64,000 bases of DNA, from positions 62,001-126,000 of the forward strand of contig JAZRVO010000006.1 of NCBI GenBank assembly GCA_045599185.1. The letters run 5' to 3'. Of the stretch, positions 42,216 to 50,591 are shown piece after piece. The notes under the pieces were generated by a model, which had not been told where the DNA came from, did no database searches, and was given only the letters and a program-made list of their open reading frames with translations. The position numbers and the translations under genes are program-made. Position 1 is the stretch's first letter, and every line of letters begins with the position of its first letter. The DNA is from UBA1240 sp045599185. GTDB taxonomy: Bacteria > Spirochaetota > Spirochaetia > Treponematales > Treponemataceae.

Positions 42216-43718
42216 TTAGCGGGCAACAAATTCTTTTTTAAGGAAGTCAAGGTCAAGTTCCGGATAAAGAACATGCGCGTTAAGCAGTGCTTTTACGCGT
42301 TTTGTTGCTTCTTCTTTAACTGCCGGGTCAAGCACGATTTTACCTTTTGCAGGTTTACCGTCTTTTGCAACGCCAGGTTTTGTTCCTTTAAGAACAAAGT
42401 CCAGAATTGATGCAACTTCTTTCATGTCGTTTTCGTTCATGCCCAAAGTTGTAAGGGCTGGTGTACCCAAACGAACGCCAGATGTCCACCATGCACCGTT
42501 TTTGTCATAAGGCAGTGCGTTTGCATTTGCAGTAATACCGCATTCAAACAGGGCTGCTTCAGCCTGTTTTCCTGTCAAGCCGTAAACGGTTACGTCGCAA
42601 AGCATAAGGTGGTTGTCTGTTCCGCCTGTCTGCAAAGGAATGCCGTAGCCCTTAAGTGCTTCTGCCAAAGCAGATGCGTTTTTAACAACGTTGTGTGCCC
42701 ATTCCTGGTAAGCAGGTGTGTTTGCTTCTTTGAATGCAATTGCTTTTGCAGCCATTACGTGTGGAAGCGGTCCGCCGAGAACCATTGGACAGCCCTTGTT
42801 TACGTATTCTGCAAATTCTTTTTTACACAGAATCATTGCACCGCGCGGACCGCGAAGTGTTTTGTGTGTTGTTGTTGTAACAATGTCAGCCCATTTTACA
42901 GGATCGTAGTCGCCTTCGAATACTTTACCGGCAACAAGACCTGCAAAGTGTGCCATATCAACCATAAGAACGGCACCGCATTTGTCTGCAATTGCGCGGA
43001 AACGCTTGAAGTCGATTTTGCGAGGATATGCAGAAAAACCTGTAAGAAGAATCAATGGTTTTACTTCCATTGCCTGTTTTTCAATTGCATCATAGTCCAA
43101 AAGGCCTGTTTCTTTGTCTACGCCGTATGGGTGGCTTTCAAACATGCGTGCAGAAACGTTCATTTTGTAACCGTGGGTAAGGTGACCGCCGCAAGAGTAG
43201 TCAAGACCCATCAGTTTCTGGTTGCCGAAACGTTTGCGGAGCATGTCAAACTGTTCTTCTGTCAAATCGTTAAGTGATTTTACGCCAAGTTCTTCAAGTG
43301 CTGGTGTTTCAACTTTTGCAGAAAGAATTGCCCAGTATGCAACAAGGTTTGTGTCTGCGCCAGAATGTGGCTGAACGTAAGCATAGTCTGCTCCGAAAAG
43401 TTTTTCAGCTTCGCGTGCTGCAACGTTTTCTACAGCGTCTACGTTTACACAACCGCCGTAATAGCGGTGTTCTGGATAACCTTCTGCATATTTGTCTGTC
43501 AAAAGGTTGCCCATTGCTGCCTGTGTGTTAAGGGAACAATAGTTTTCTGAAGCAACGAGCTTTAAGTGGCTGCGCTGGTTGTCAATCTCGTTTACGATAG
43601 AAGCCGCGATGTCTGGCCCTACGGCTGCAACCTGCTGAAGATTTGCTACATAAGCAGTCATTGCAACATTTGGCTTGCCGTTGCACGAAGCAAGGTAATT
43701 TTCTAATGGTGTTGACAT
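42216..43718 (-). CDS. glyA: Serine hydroxymethyltransferase, enlarged form
   Basis: A 500-residue PLP enzyme that interconverts serine and glycine with tetrahydrofolate. The core is typical: VASENYCS, YAEGYPEHRYYGG, VQPHSGADTN, VDMAHFAGLVAG and the PLP lysine in TTTTHKTLRGPRG. It is about 80 residues longer than the usual 420: there is an extra N-terminal stretch of about 35, and an insert of about 45 (ALEELGVKSLNDLTEEQF region) after the substrate-binding strand. Start ATG 43718 follows TAGGAG. A structured leader of about 114 nt precedes it. Confidence 0.95.
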   Translation of the reverse strand: MSTPLENYLASCNGKPNVAMTAYVANLQQVAAVGPDIAASIVNEIDNQRSHLKLVASENYCSLNTQAAMGNLLTDKYAEGYPEHRYYGGCVNVDAVENVAAREAEKLFGADYAYVQPHSGADTNLVAYWAILSAKVETPALEELGVKSLNDLTEEQFDMLRKRFGNQKLMGLDYSCGGHLTHGYKMNVSARMFESHPYGVDKETGLLDYDAIEKQAMEVKPLILLTGFSAYPRKIDFKRFRAIADKCGAVLMVDMAHFAGLVAGKVFEGDYDPVKWADIVTTTTHKTLRGPRGAMILCKKEFAEYVNKGCPMVLGGPLPHVMAAKAIAFKEANTPAYQEWAHNVVKNASALAEALKGYGIPLQTGGTDNHLMLCDVTVYGLTGKQAEAALFECGITANANALPYDKNGAWWTSGVRLGTPALTTLGMNENDMKEVASILDFVLKGTKPGVAKDGKPAKGKIVLDPAVKEEATKRVKALLNAHVLYPELDLDFLKKEFVAR

Positions 43719-43756
43719 AAACACTCCTATAAAAATGTAGAAATTTTTTTGCAGTC

Positions 43757-43830
43757 CAGGCGCGCGGCTACAAATGAAGAACTTCATGATGGAAACTCAT
43801 CTGAGCGCCAGAAGGAAAACCTTGCGGTTT
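43757..43830 (-). promoter_or_regulatory. Structured 5' leader of glyA, possible riboswitch
   Basis: Minus-strand RNA order: a perfect hairpin with GCAA tetraloop (AAACCGCAAGGTTT, 43830-43817), then a three-way junction closed by GGCGC/GCGCC (43809-43805 with 43763-43759). The junction holds two hairpins: GATGAGTTTCCATC (43801-43788) and ATGAAGTTCTTCAT (43787-43774). It matches no riboswitch class I can identify. Confidence 0.55.
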
Positions 43831-43838
43831 ATGTAAAA

Positions 43839-43867
43839 ATAGTACAATTTATTGTAATTATCTGCAA
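43839..43867 (-). promoter_or_regulatory. glyA promoter
   Basis: Minus strand: TTGCAG (43867-43862), a 17-bp spacer and TACTAT (43844-43839). Expected +1 near 43832 leads straight into the structured leader. Confidence 0.55.
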
Positions 43868-43907
43868 GGGTTTGAAAATGTAAAATTGCAAAGATGAAAC
43901 AAAGAAT

Positions 43908-43950
43908 AAAAAAGCCGCCACAGCTTTTTGCCTGCAGCGGCGGCTTTTTG
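43908..43950 (-). terminator. hslO terminator
   Basis: GCCGCC (43914-43919) and GGCGGC (43939-43944) extended by A/T pairs, with T runs on both strands. Confidence 0.88.
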
Positions 43951-43977
43951 CAAATATTTGGCAGGCTAGTTAATTTT

Positions 43978-44907
43978 TCAGCCCTGAATTTGGGATAAAA
44001 GTGCGGTTTTGTCAAAATGGTACACACTACCGCAGTTGTGGCAAATTACTTCAACCGGCTCTTCCGGCTTTTCGGTACAGATTTCCGTAATTTCCTTTTT
44101 GTCCAGGTTAAGCAAATGGTTTTTAAAAACTTCTTCGCTGCAGTGGCAGTCAAATTTAATGTCGCGCTGCAATGCCACGCTTGGTTCAAATTCCCTAAAA
44201 AGACCATAAATAACGTCGTCCATATCGCCTTTTTCGCTGAACCACTGGCCGTAGGAAGGCGCTGCCTTGAAAGCATGTTCAACCTTTTCTATAAGTTCGT
44301 CGTCTGCGCCCGGCATTGCCTGTATGAACATTCCGCCTGCGCCAATTACCCGGCCTTGTTTGTCAAACTGAATGCTTGTGTTGAATGCTGTGTGAATCTG
44401 TTCTGACTGAAGGTAATAGTAGGCCAAATCCTGTGCAATGTTCCGGTGCAGAATTTCTACCACGCCGCTTACAGGTTCGGTGTTGCCTTCAAGAAAACGG
44501 GTAACGGTTATGGTGCCGTCGCCAAAAAAGGGTGCCAAATCCCAGCTTTCAAGCGGCTTGTAAACGGGAATAGGGTCCTGCAAAAGGCAGCCGTTAACTG
44601 TGCCGGTGCTGTCGGCGTTTACCACAAAGCCGGCAGCCGGGCCGCAGGTGTCGTATCTGAAAGTTAAGCGGTCGCGGCCTTTCATGGTAGGAATCATAAG
44701 TGCGCCGCAAAGGCAGGCCTGACCAAGTACCATTGTTTCTAAAATTCCCAGATTGTGGTTTGCCCGCATCTGGTTTACAAAGCGGCTGCCATGAAAAAAA
44801 GCGCCGCGGAAAAGACCGTCTGCCATGACGAAAATGCTCATTTCATCTTTGTGCAGACCGTTCAAATGTTCAATAAGTTCTGCATCTTTAATTTCTGCTT
44901 TTATCAT
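43978..44907 (-). CDS. hslO: Redox-regulated chaperone Hsp33
   Basis: A 309-residue protein of Hsp33 type, with the FRGAFFHGSRFVNQMRANHN start region and the C-terminal redox switch: CHCS (CXC) and CHNCG (CXXC), four zinc cysteines. On oxidation, zinc loss turns on holdase activity. AAGGA lies about 7 nt before the ATG. It follows the RpfG-like gene on the same strand. Confidence 0.93.
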   Translation of the reverse strand: MIKAEIKDAELIEHLNGLHKDEMSIFVMADGLFRGAFFHGSRFVNQMRANHNLGILETMVLGQACLCGALMIPTMKGRDRLTFRYDTCGPAAGFVVNADSTGTVNGCLLQDPIPVYKPLESWDLAPFFGDGTITVTRFLEGNTEPVSGVVEILHRNIAQDLAYYYLQSEQIHTAFNTSIQFDKQGRVIGAGGMFIQAMPGADDELIEKVEHAFKAAPSYGQWFSEKGDMDDVIYGLFREFEPSVALQRDIKFDCHCSEEVFKNHLLNLDKKEITEICTEKPEEPVEVICHNCGSVYHFDKTALLSQIQG

Positions 44908-45021
44908 AATATTTCCTTATATGTCCTGATTGTAAGCCCGAATGCCGTATTTTGAAAAACCACGCAAAAAAACTTTTGGCTGGCTGAATTTTTGCCCTGT
45001 TTGAAACGAACAGCCGAACTG

Positions 45022-46131
45022 TTAACCGAATTCAAAAGCCGGCACGGCCTGTTCGCGGTGAAATTTGTCTGCAACGCGTTTAAAAACTTCTACCAGAACA
45101 GGGTCAAACTGCTTGCCGCTGCCGTCCAGAATAATTTTAACTGCATCCTGATGAGACATTGGTGCCTTGTACGGGCGTTCGGAAACTAAAGCGTCGTAAA
45201 CGTCTGCAATTGCCATGATGCGCCCCAAAAGCGGTATTTCTTCGCCTTTCAAATGGTTCGGGTAACCGCTGCCGTCCCAGTGTTCGTGGTGGTGCTGGGC
45301 AAGCTGTTCCGCATACTGCAAAAACTCGTCGCCATAAGTAGAAAGGCTGATTTTTCTGATGATTTCTGCGCCAAAAGTAGTGTGACTCATCATTATTTCA
45401 GTTTCTTTTTCCGTCAGCTTGCTTTCTTTTTTAAGAATTGTGTCGCTTACGGCAATTTTGCCAACGTCGTGCAGCTGGGCAGACTGAATGATTAAAGGCA
45501 TTTTCCATTTTGAAATTTCTGTTTCATAAACGCCGGTTTCGCGCATTTCCTTAAGCAAAACTGAAAGATAATGCTGGGTGCGTTCAATGTGACCGCCGGT
45601 GTTTACGTCGCGGAATTCTACAAGGTTTGCAACTGTGCTTAAAATTGCATACTGCATTTGCAGAATCGTGCGCGTTTTTTCTTCTACCTGCTGATCAAGA
45701 TTTGCATTCAGCTGTTCAAGGTCTTTTTTCTGTTCAACCATGTTCAGATAATGTTCTATGCGCTTTAAAAGCAGCGGCGGAGAAAAGGGCTTGCTGATGT
45801 AATCAAGTGCGCCAAGGTTCAGGCCGGTAATTTCGCTTTCAACATCGTTTCTGGCCGTTAAAAAAATAATCGGTATGTCCCGGTATTCCGGGTTCTGGTA
45901 AAGGGTTTCCATCACCGAAAAACCGTTCTGACCGGGCATTTCTATGTCTAAAAGAAGAAGGTCGGGTTTGGAACGGGCAACGGCATTAAGGCATGCGCTG
46001 CCGCTGGTTAAAAGTGTAAGCTGAAAATGATTGCGCAGAACGTTTTCTGCAACCTTTAAGTTGGTTGCTTCGTCGTCAACAACAAAAACATGTCTTCTTT
46101 TTTTTAAATTTGGTGAAACGTTGGCAATCAT
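45022..46131 (-). CDS. RpfG-type response regulator: receiver plus HD-GYP
   Basis: A 369-residue cytoplasmic protein. The receiver domain (about 8-125) has VDDEATN, the phospho-acceptor Asp in LLLDIEMPGQNG and the Lys in YISKPFSP. A coiled linker (about 130-165) leads to an HD-GYP domain (about 170-365) with QLHDVGKIAVSD and HHHEHWDGSGYP. Phosphorylation should control c-di-GMP hydrolysis. ATG 46131 is chosen because TATAAT ends 8 nt before it; the annotated frame opens further upstream at 46152, but that ATG lies upstream of this -10. Confidence 0.93.
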   Translation of the reverse strand: MIANVSPNLKKRRHVFVVDDEATNLKVAENVLRNHFQLTLLTSGSACLNAVARSKPDLLLLDIEMPGQNGFSVMETLYQNPEYRDIPIIFLTARNDVESEITGLNLGALDYISKPFSPPLLLKRIEHYLNMVEQKKDLEQLNANLDQQVEEKTRTILQMQYAILSTVANLVEFRDVNTGGHIERTQHYLSVLLKEMRETGVYETEISKWKMPLIIQSAQLHDVGKIAVSDTILKKESKLTEKETEIMMSHTTFGAEIIRKISLSTYGDEFLQYAEQLAQHHHEHWDGSGYPNHLKGEEIPLLGRIMAIADVYDALVSERPYKAPMSHQDAVKIILDGSGKQFDPVLVEVFKRVADKFHREQAVPAFEFG

Positions 46132-46138
46132 AGACAAA

Positions 46139-46144
46139 ATTATA
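46139..46144 (-). promoter_or_regulatory. -10 box of the RpfG-like gene, leaderless geometry
   Basis: A perfect TATAAT on the minus strand (46144-46139). Expected +1 is 46132, one base before the start codon. The -35 is weak (TTCCAT at 17 bp). Confidence 0.55.
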
Positions 46145-46317
46145 TCATACATTTTGTGTTTATGGAATTATAATAATAACAAAAATGGAGTTTTTGGATA
46201 ATTTTGTTTTTCAACTAACTTGATTAGCAGACCGGATGCCGGGTTTTGTACAAATGCTGAAATGCAAAAAAAGCAAAAAAAGCGTGCTGTTTTTTAAGTT
46301 TCTTGACAGCGGTAATT

Positions 46318-46472
46318 ATTTCATTGTAGCATTTTGCAATCATACGTTTTCTTATGGCAAAAATTGGTAAAAATGCTTCAAAAATGTTGCTTTTAGCCGC
46401 TTTTGCCGACAGTTCGGTCTTGTATTCGATTGACTAATTTTCTGTGATTTTCCTTAAACGCCGCAAGGCTGG
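46318..46472 (+). promoter_or_regulatory. Probable promoter region of the RRM gene
   Basis: Two candidates are visible: TTGACA near 46313 with TAGCAT 18 bp on, and TTGACT near 46430 with a poorer -10. The 46145-46310 stretch shows no ORF or repeat. Confidence 0.35.
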
Positions 46473-46581
46473 GGTTGCTAAATTGTTACCGGTTATAAGA
46501 TGAAACCTTTTAGACAACCTATGTATGCCGGCGGTTAAGCGGCTTTAAGCCTGTCGTTGATGTGGTGCTGCGTGCGCCGGC
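46473..46581 (+). promoter_or_regulatory. Structured 5' leader of the RRM gene
   Basis: Two large hairpins: GGTTGCTAAA (46473-46482) with TTTAG-A-CAACC (46509-46519), and GCCGGCG (46527-46533) with CGCCGGC (46575-46581). The second closes 13 nt before the ATG, next to the AGAGGA site. Long structured leaders are common on cold-induced RNA-binding-protein genes. Confidence 0.55.
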
Positions 46582-46593
46582 AAGAGGAAATTT

Positions 46594-46980
46594 ATGGCAC
46601 AAAAAATTTATGTAGGAAACTTAAATTATGCCACTGATGACAGCGCCTTGAATGCTGCATTTTCACAGTTTGGAGAAGTTGTTTCGGCAACTGTAATTAT
46701 GGACCGGGCTACAAACCGTTCCAAAGGTTTTGGCTTTGTAGAAATGGCAGACGAAAGTGCTGCAAAAACTGCAATAAGCCAGATGAACGGCAAGGAAATT
46801 GACGGTCGCCGCGTGCGCGTTAACATGGCGGAAGAAAAGCCGCGCAGACCTCGCCCTGATTTTGGCGAAGATTCCGGTTTCCGCAGAAACCGCGGCAATG
46901 GCGGCAACGGTGGTTTCCGCCGTGAATCTTCAAGCGGTTCTTACGGCCGCCGTTCTGATGACGACAGTTACAGATACTAA
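46594..46980 (+). CDS. RRM-domain RNA-binding protein
   Basis: A 128-residue protein with one RNA recognition motif (about 3-80): RNP2 IYVGNL and RNP1 KGFGFVEM, with Phe/Tyr in the stacking positions. A Gly/Arg/Ser tail follows (RRNRGNGGNGGFRRE). This matches the small bacterial Rbp family, often cold-inducible and probably RNA chaperones. Strong AGAGGA. The structured leader may be where the protein or temperature acts. A 17-bp hairpin follows the stop. Confidence 0.93.
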   Translation: MAQKIYVGNLNYATDDSALNAAFSQFGEVVSATVIMDRATNRSKGFGFVEMADESAAKTAISQMNGKEIDGRRVRVNMAEEKPRRPRPDFGEDSGFRRNRGNGGNGGFRRESSSGSYGRRSDDDSYRY

Positions 46981-46999
46981 AAAATAATTTTATTTGAAT

Positions 47000-47045
47000 T
47001 GCCTGCGGCATTTGTGCAAAACACAAATGCCGCAGGCAGTTTTGC
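47000..47045 (+). terminator. Long hairpin after the RRM gene
   Basis: TGCCTGCGGCATTTGTG (47000-47016) pairs perfectly with 47022-47038 around CAAAA. The following T tract is short (TTTT), so it may act more as an mRNA stabiliser than as a full terminator. Confidence 0.65.
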
Positions 47046-47054
47046 TAGCTTAAA

Positions 47055-47921
47055 ATGAGTTTTATCCCACCTGATTTTACAGATTTTATTGCACCGAATG
47101 CAGACAGAAAGCGTTTTATCGCTGAAAAACTTGAAAGCCTTGGCATTGATTACGCATTCATTCCAATGGAAGAATCGGTGCACATTTATGTAAAGTTTCC
47201 TCCAAGTGCCTACGATCCCACTTTCCGCATAAAGACAATTCTGGTGCATTACGACCGTGCAGACAATTCTCCCGGCGCAAACGACAACAGTGCGGCTGTT
47301 TTTCAGGTATTTGAACTGCTAAAAAAACTGAAAAATTTTAAGGGCGCGCACAACATGCGCATTTTTTTTACTGACGGCGAAGAAATGGGTGCTTTGGGCG
47401 GCGTAACCGATCAGGGCGCGTTTGGCATTGCCAGCAGGTTTAAAAAGCTTGGCATTGTTAACGACGATGTTTTTGCCGTTGACAGTACCGGCGTTGGCGA
47501 TGTTCTTGTTGTTTCTACCACGGGAACGAAGGCACCGGGCAGTGCGGTTTTTAAAAAGCGCTTTTATGACCTTTACGAGCGCACGATAACCCTTGCAAAG
47601 CAGGTTTCGCCGCAGAAATGGGTAACGTGCCCGGTTACTTACAGCGACAATGCGGCTTTTATTGCAAGCGGCATACCGGCGGTGGCAGTTACGGTTTTGC
47701 CAAAGGAAGAAGCTTCTGCCCTTATGAGGCGGGTTCAGCGCGACAAAAACTTTGAAAAAGCCCTGCTTGACCACAATTTGCCAAGCACTGATCTTTTGCC
47801 GATTACGTGGCGCTACATGCACACGCCTTTTGACACGGCAGAAACTTTAACCGCCGACGCGTTTACATTAATGGAAAAGTTTCTGCTTGCGCTTGCAGAA
47901 AGCAAAACGCTGGCATTTTAG
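47055..47921 (+). CDS. M28-like zinc aminopeptidase
   Basis: A 288-residue protein resembling M28 aminopeptidases: the HYDRAD metal His/Asp, GANDNSAAV with the bridging Asp, the catalytic Glu pair in FTDGEEMGALGG, and a late Asp in YSDNAAF. There is no signal peptide, so it should act on peptides in the cytoplasm. The ATG has neither a Shine-Dalgarno sequence nor an obvious own promoter; it starts 16 nt after the hairpin behind the RRM gene and may rely on read-through. Confidence 0.83.
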   Translation: MSFIPPDFTDFIAPNADRKRFIAEKLESLGIDYAFIPMEESVHIYVKFPPSAYDPTFRIKTILVHYDRADNSPGANDNSAAVFQVFELLKKLKNFKGAHNMRIFFTDGEEMGALGGVTDQGAFGIASRFKKLGIVNDDVFAVDSTGVGDVLVVSTTGTKAPGSAVFKKRFYDLYERTITLAKQVSPQKWVTCPVTYSDNAAFIASGIPAVAVTVLPKEEASALMRRVQRDKNFEKALLDHNLPSTDLLPITWRYMHTPFDTAETLTADAFTLMEKFLLALAESKTLAF

Positions 47922-48075
47922 TTTTGGTTTGTTTGTGCGCAGCCACTGAAGGCTGACAAGTTCAGCATGGCAGAGGAATGCAAAAAAGTTCAGGTCGCTG
48001 GCGCAGAAAAATCCAACACCCGCCAAAAGGGAAGAGTTTTGTATAAAAGGGCAAAAGACATTTATTAATTGTGAT

Positions 48076-48127
48076 AAAAACAGCCCCGGACTTTTTAATT
48101 GCAAAAAGTGCCGGGGCTGTTTTTTTA
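48076..48127. terminator. Bidirectional terminator after pgi
   Basis: ACAGCCCCGG and CCGGGGCTGT form a 10-bp stem, and AAAAAGT/ACTTTTT pairs in the loop extend it; T runs flank it on both strands. Confidence 0.9.
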
Positions 48128-48165
48128 CGGTTTAAAATTGCCCGTAATTTTAATTTTTTCTGTTA

Positions 48166-49737
48166 TTAGATGCCAAAAATTGAAGCATATTCTTTCAGTG
48201 CGCCGTCAATCTGGTTTGCAAGCACTTTTTTTGTAAGCACTTTACCCAGCTGAACGCCTTCCTGGTCAAAACTGTTCAAGTTCCATGCAAAGCCCTGGAA
48301 CATGATTTTGTTTTCGTAGTGAGAAAGCAAAGCACCCAAAGCTGCCGGTGTAAGCTGCTTGCCGTAAATAAGGCTTGAAGGGCGGCCGCCAGGGAAGTTT
48401 TTGTTAGGATTTTCGTCTGCTTTACCGCATGCAAAGGCAACAATCTGGGCAGCAAGGTTTGCACAAAGTTTTTTCTGGCTTGTAGAACCGTCAACTACAA
48501 CGTCTTCGCCAGACTGGCTGTCTGTAAAACCGATGAACTGCAAAGGAATGATGTCTGTGCCCTGATGCAGAAGCTGGTAGAACGAATGCTGACCGTTTGT
48601 ACCAGGTTCACCGAAAAGTACAGGACCTGTTACGTAGTTTACGGCTTTACCAAAGCGGTTAACCTGCTTACCGTTCGATTCCATGTCTGCCTGCTGCAAG
48701 TGTGCCGGCAGGCGGCTTAATGCCTGACTGTATGGCAAAATTGCTGTAGAAGGGTAGCCCTGTGCGTTGCGTTCGTAAACGCCGATTAAAGCGTCAAGCA
48801 GTGCCGGGTTTTTGGTAATGTCTGCATTGGTTGCTGTCTTGTCGGCTTCGTGTGCGCCTTTTAAGAATTCGGCAAAAACTTCTGCGCCAAAAGCAAGGGA
48901 CATTACTGTGCCGCCAACGGCAGAAGTAGAAGAGAAACGGCCGCCGATGAAGTTGTCAATATAGAAAGAAGCAAGGTAGCCCGGGTTGTTTGCCAGCGGA
49001 CTTGATTCGCTTGTTACTGCAACCATGTGTTTAGAAGCGTCCAAGCCTGCTTTTTTAAGGTAATCTTTTACGAAAAGTTCGTTTGCCAAAGTTTCCTGAG
49101 TTGTACCGCTTTTTGAAACAAGCACGAAAATTGTTTTTGCAGGGTTTACGCTCTGCATAACTGCTGCGCCGTCATCAGGGTCTACATTGCTGATGAATTT
49201 TGCATTCATTTTAAGGCAGCCGTTTTTGCGTGCCCAGCCTTCAAGAGCAAGGTACATGGCGCGCGGGCCTAAGTCCGAACCGCCGATACCAATCTGAACT
49301 ACTGTATCAAATTTTTCGCCTTTGGCATTTGTAATTTCACCTGCGTGAACTTTTGCTGCAAAAGCGGCAATATTGTCCTGCTGAGTTTTGTAAAATGTTC
49401 TAAGGTTTTTGCCTTCAAATTCAACGTCAGCACCAAGCTGGCCGCGCAAAAGGTGATGCAAAACCTTGCGGTTTTCTCCAGTGTTGATAACTGCACCTTC
49501 GTAAAGTTCCTTGAATTTTGCACAAAGTTCTGCTTCGTCTGCAAGTTCCTGCAAAACCGAAAGAATCTGGGCATTTACTTCCTTGGCAGCATAGTTGTAA
49601 GTTAAGCCAGCAGCCATAGAAACCTGAAAGTTTTTAACGCGGTCAGCGTCAAGAACTTCTTTAAGATTAACTTGTCCTTTTAATGACAAAAGTTTTTTGT
49701 ACGCAGCAAGCGTATCCGCATTTTCCCAGTTTGCCAT
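48166..49737 (-). CDS. pgi: Glucose-6-phosphate isomerase
   Basis: A 523-residue SIS-domain glycolytic enzyme. Marks are the IGIGGSDLGPRAMY phosphate site, FVLVSKSGTTQETLAN, SSTSAVGGTVMSLAFG, the FGEPGTNGQHSFYQLLHQG signature with catalytic Glu, and the late Lys in the LGKVLTKKVL helix. It interconverts glucose-6-phosphate and fructose-6-phosphate. GAGG lies 5 nt before the ATG. Confidence 0.96.
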   Translation of the reverse strand: MANWENADTLAAYKKLLSLKGQVNLKEVLDADRVKNFQVSMAAGLTYNYAAKEVNAQILSVLQELADEAELCAKFKELYEGAVINTGENRKVLHHLLRGQLGADVEFEGKNLRTFYKTQQDNIAAFAAKVHAGEITNAKGEKFDTVVQIGIGGSDLGPRAMYLALEGWARKNGCLKMNAKFISNVDPDDGAAVMQSVNPAKTIFVLVSKSGTTQETLANELFVKDYLKKAGLDASKHMVAVTSESSPLANNPGYLASFYIDNFIGGRFSSTSAVGGTVMSLAFGAEVFAEFLKGAHEADKTATNADITKNPALLDALIGVYERNAQGYPSTAILPYSQALSRLPAHLQQADMESNGKQVNRFGKAVNYVTGPVLFGEPGTNGQHSFYQLLHQGTDIIPLQFIGFTDSQSGEDVVVDGSTSQKKLCANLAAQIVAFACGKADENPNKNFPGGRPSSLIYGKQLTPAALGALLSHYENKIMFQGFAWNLNSFDQEGVQLGKVLTKKVLANQIDGALKEYASIFGI

Positions 49738-49891
49738 AGAAACCTCGTATATTCGTTATTTTTAATTTTTAGCTTTGCTAGTGCTCCCCGCTAAAAATTG
49801 TTGTACATGTTCATTTTGCCTTTTAGGGCATTAAAAATTCAGCTAAAGTTGAATTATAAAAAACTTTCTGCTTAAAAGCAGAATTGAAAAA

Positions 49892-50368
49892 TCAGTCATC
49901 AAGCTCCGGTATGCGCAGCTTAAGCGAATCGATGAAATCTTCGCCGTTTACGCCTTCGCGCAGGCAGCAGAAAACGCAGTTGTCGCGCCCGGTGATTGTG
50001 CCAAGAATTTCGTCAAAGGCAAGGCTGTCCACGGCCAGACATACTGCGTCCGCGTGACCGGAATATGTTTTGATTACAACCATGTTGCCGGAATAGTCGA
50101 TGGAAATGTAGCCGCGAAGGAAATCCTGAATGACGGTCTGTTCTGATTCAAGGCGTTCTTCTTCTTCGCCCGGCAGGCTGTAAACATAGCCGTCGTTGCC
50201 GTCGGGCACTTTGCCAACTTTCAGCAATTTCAAGTCTCTGGACAATGTGGCCTGGGTTACGGCAAAATTTTCCTGTTCAAGAAAGCCCAGCAAAGCTTCC
50301 TGTGATTCAATTTTTTTTGTTTTAATTAATTTTCTTATAGCTTTAAGCCGAGCTACACGTTCTTTCAA
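49892..50368 (-). CDS. argR: Arginine repressor ArgR
   Basis: A 158-residue ArgR/AhrC protein. The winged-helix N-terminus (KERVARLKAIRKLIKTKKIE) and the C-terminal hexamerisation and arginine-binding domain (GTITGRDNCVFCC, GEDFIDSLK) are both present. TTG 50368 with GGGG upstream gives the typical MKERVxRLKAIRKLI start; a TTG at 50395 would add nine atypical residues and lies inside an operator. ArgR with arginine represses biosynthesis. Two to three ARG-box-like sites lie in its own upstream region, indicating autorepression. Confidence 0.9.
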   Translation of the reverse strand: MKERVARLKAIRKLIKTKKIESQEALLGFLEQENFAVTQATLSRDLKLLKVGKVPDGNDGYVYSLPGEEEERLESEQTVIQDFLRGYISIDYSGNMVVIKTYSGHADAVCLAVDSLAFDEILGTITGRDNCVFCCLREGVNGEDFIDSLKLRIPELDD

Positions 50369-50380
50369 AATTGCCCCATT

Positions 50381-50457
50381 AGCATAAAAATGCAATTTAC
50401 GTATTTAATAGCCCTAAATATGCAAAATTTTAAGACTGCTTTGCATAAATATGCAAA
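50381..50457. promoter_or_regulatory. ARG-box-like operators of argR
   Basis: AGCATAAAAATGCAAT (50381-50396) and TTTGCATAAATATGCAAA (50440-50457) are matching dyads of ATGCA type, with a partial third (AAATATGCAAAATTTT, 50417-50432) between. This fits the known ArgR site form (paired TGCAT/ATGCA half-sites in an AT-rich 18-mer). Confidence 0.7.
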
Positions 50458-50527
50458 AATAAAGCGAAAGCGTCAAGTACGGTGTTATTTGCTTAGGCTC
50501 TAACCGTTGTTTGGGCAGAGCACCGTG

Positions 50528-50555
50528 ACCAGTTTTTGTTTTTACAAAAACTGGT
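50528..50555. other. 12-bp hairpin in the argR-mutS2 gap
   Basis: ACCAGTTTTTGT and ACAAAAACTGGT pair around TTTT. The arms resemble the hairpins upstream of rsgA and inside repeat R1 copy C. It is part of a 618-bp gene-free stretch that otherwise contains the ARG boxes, R1 copy B and two R2 copies. Confidence 0.6.
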
Positions 50556-50591
50556 GCATCTTAGAGAAAGTTAAAAGTGCTGTTTACGTAG

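Noticed and set aside
43757..43830. Hammerhead ribozyme or known THF/glycine riboswitch in the glyA leader
   Set aside because: The CUGAUGA and GAAA core of hammerheads is absent, and the conserved THF and glycine aptamer sequences as I know them do not appear. Only an unassigned structure is claimed.
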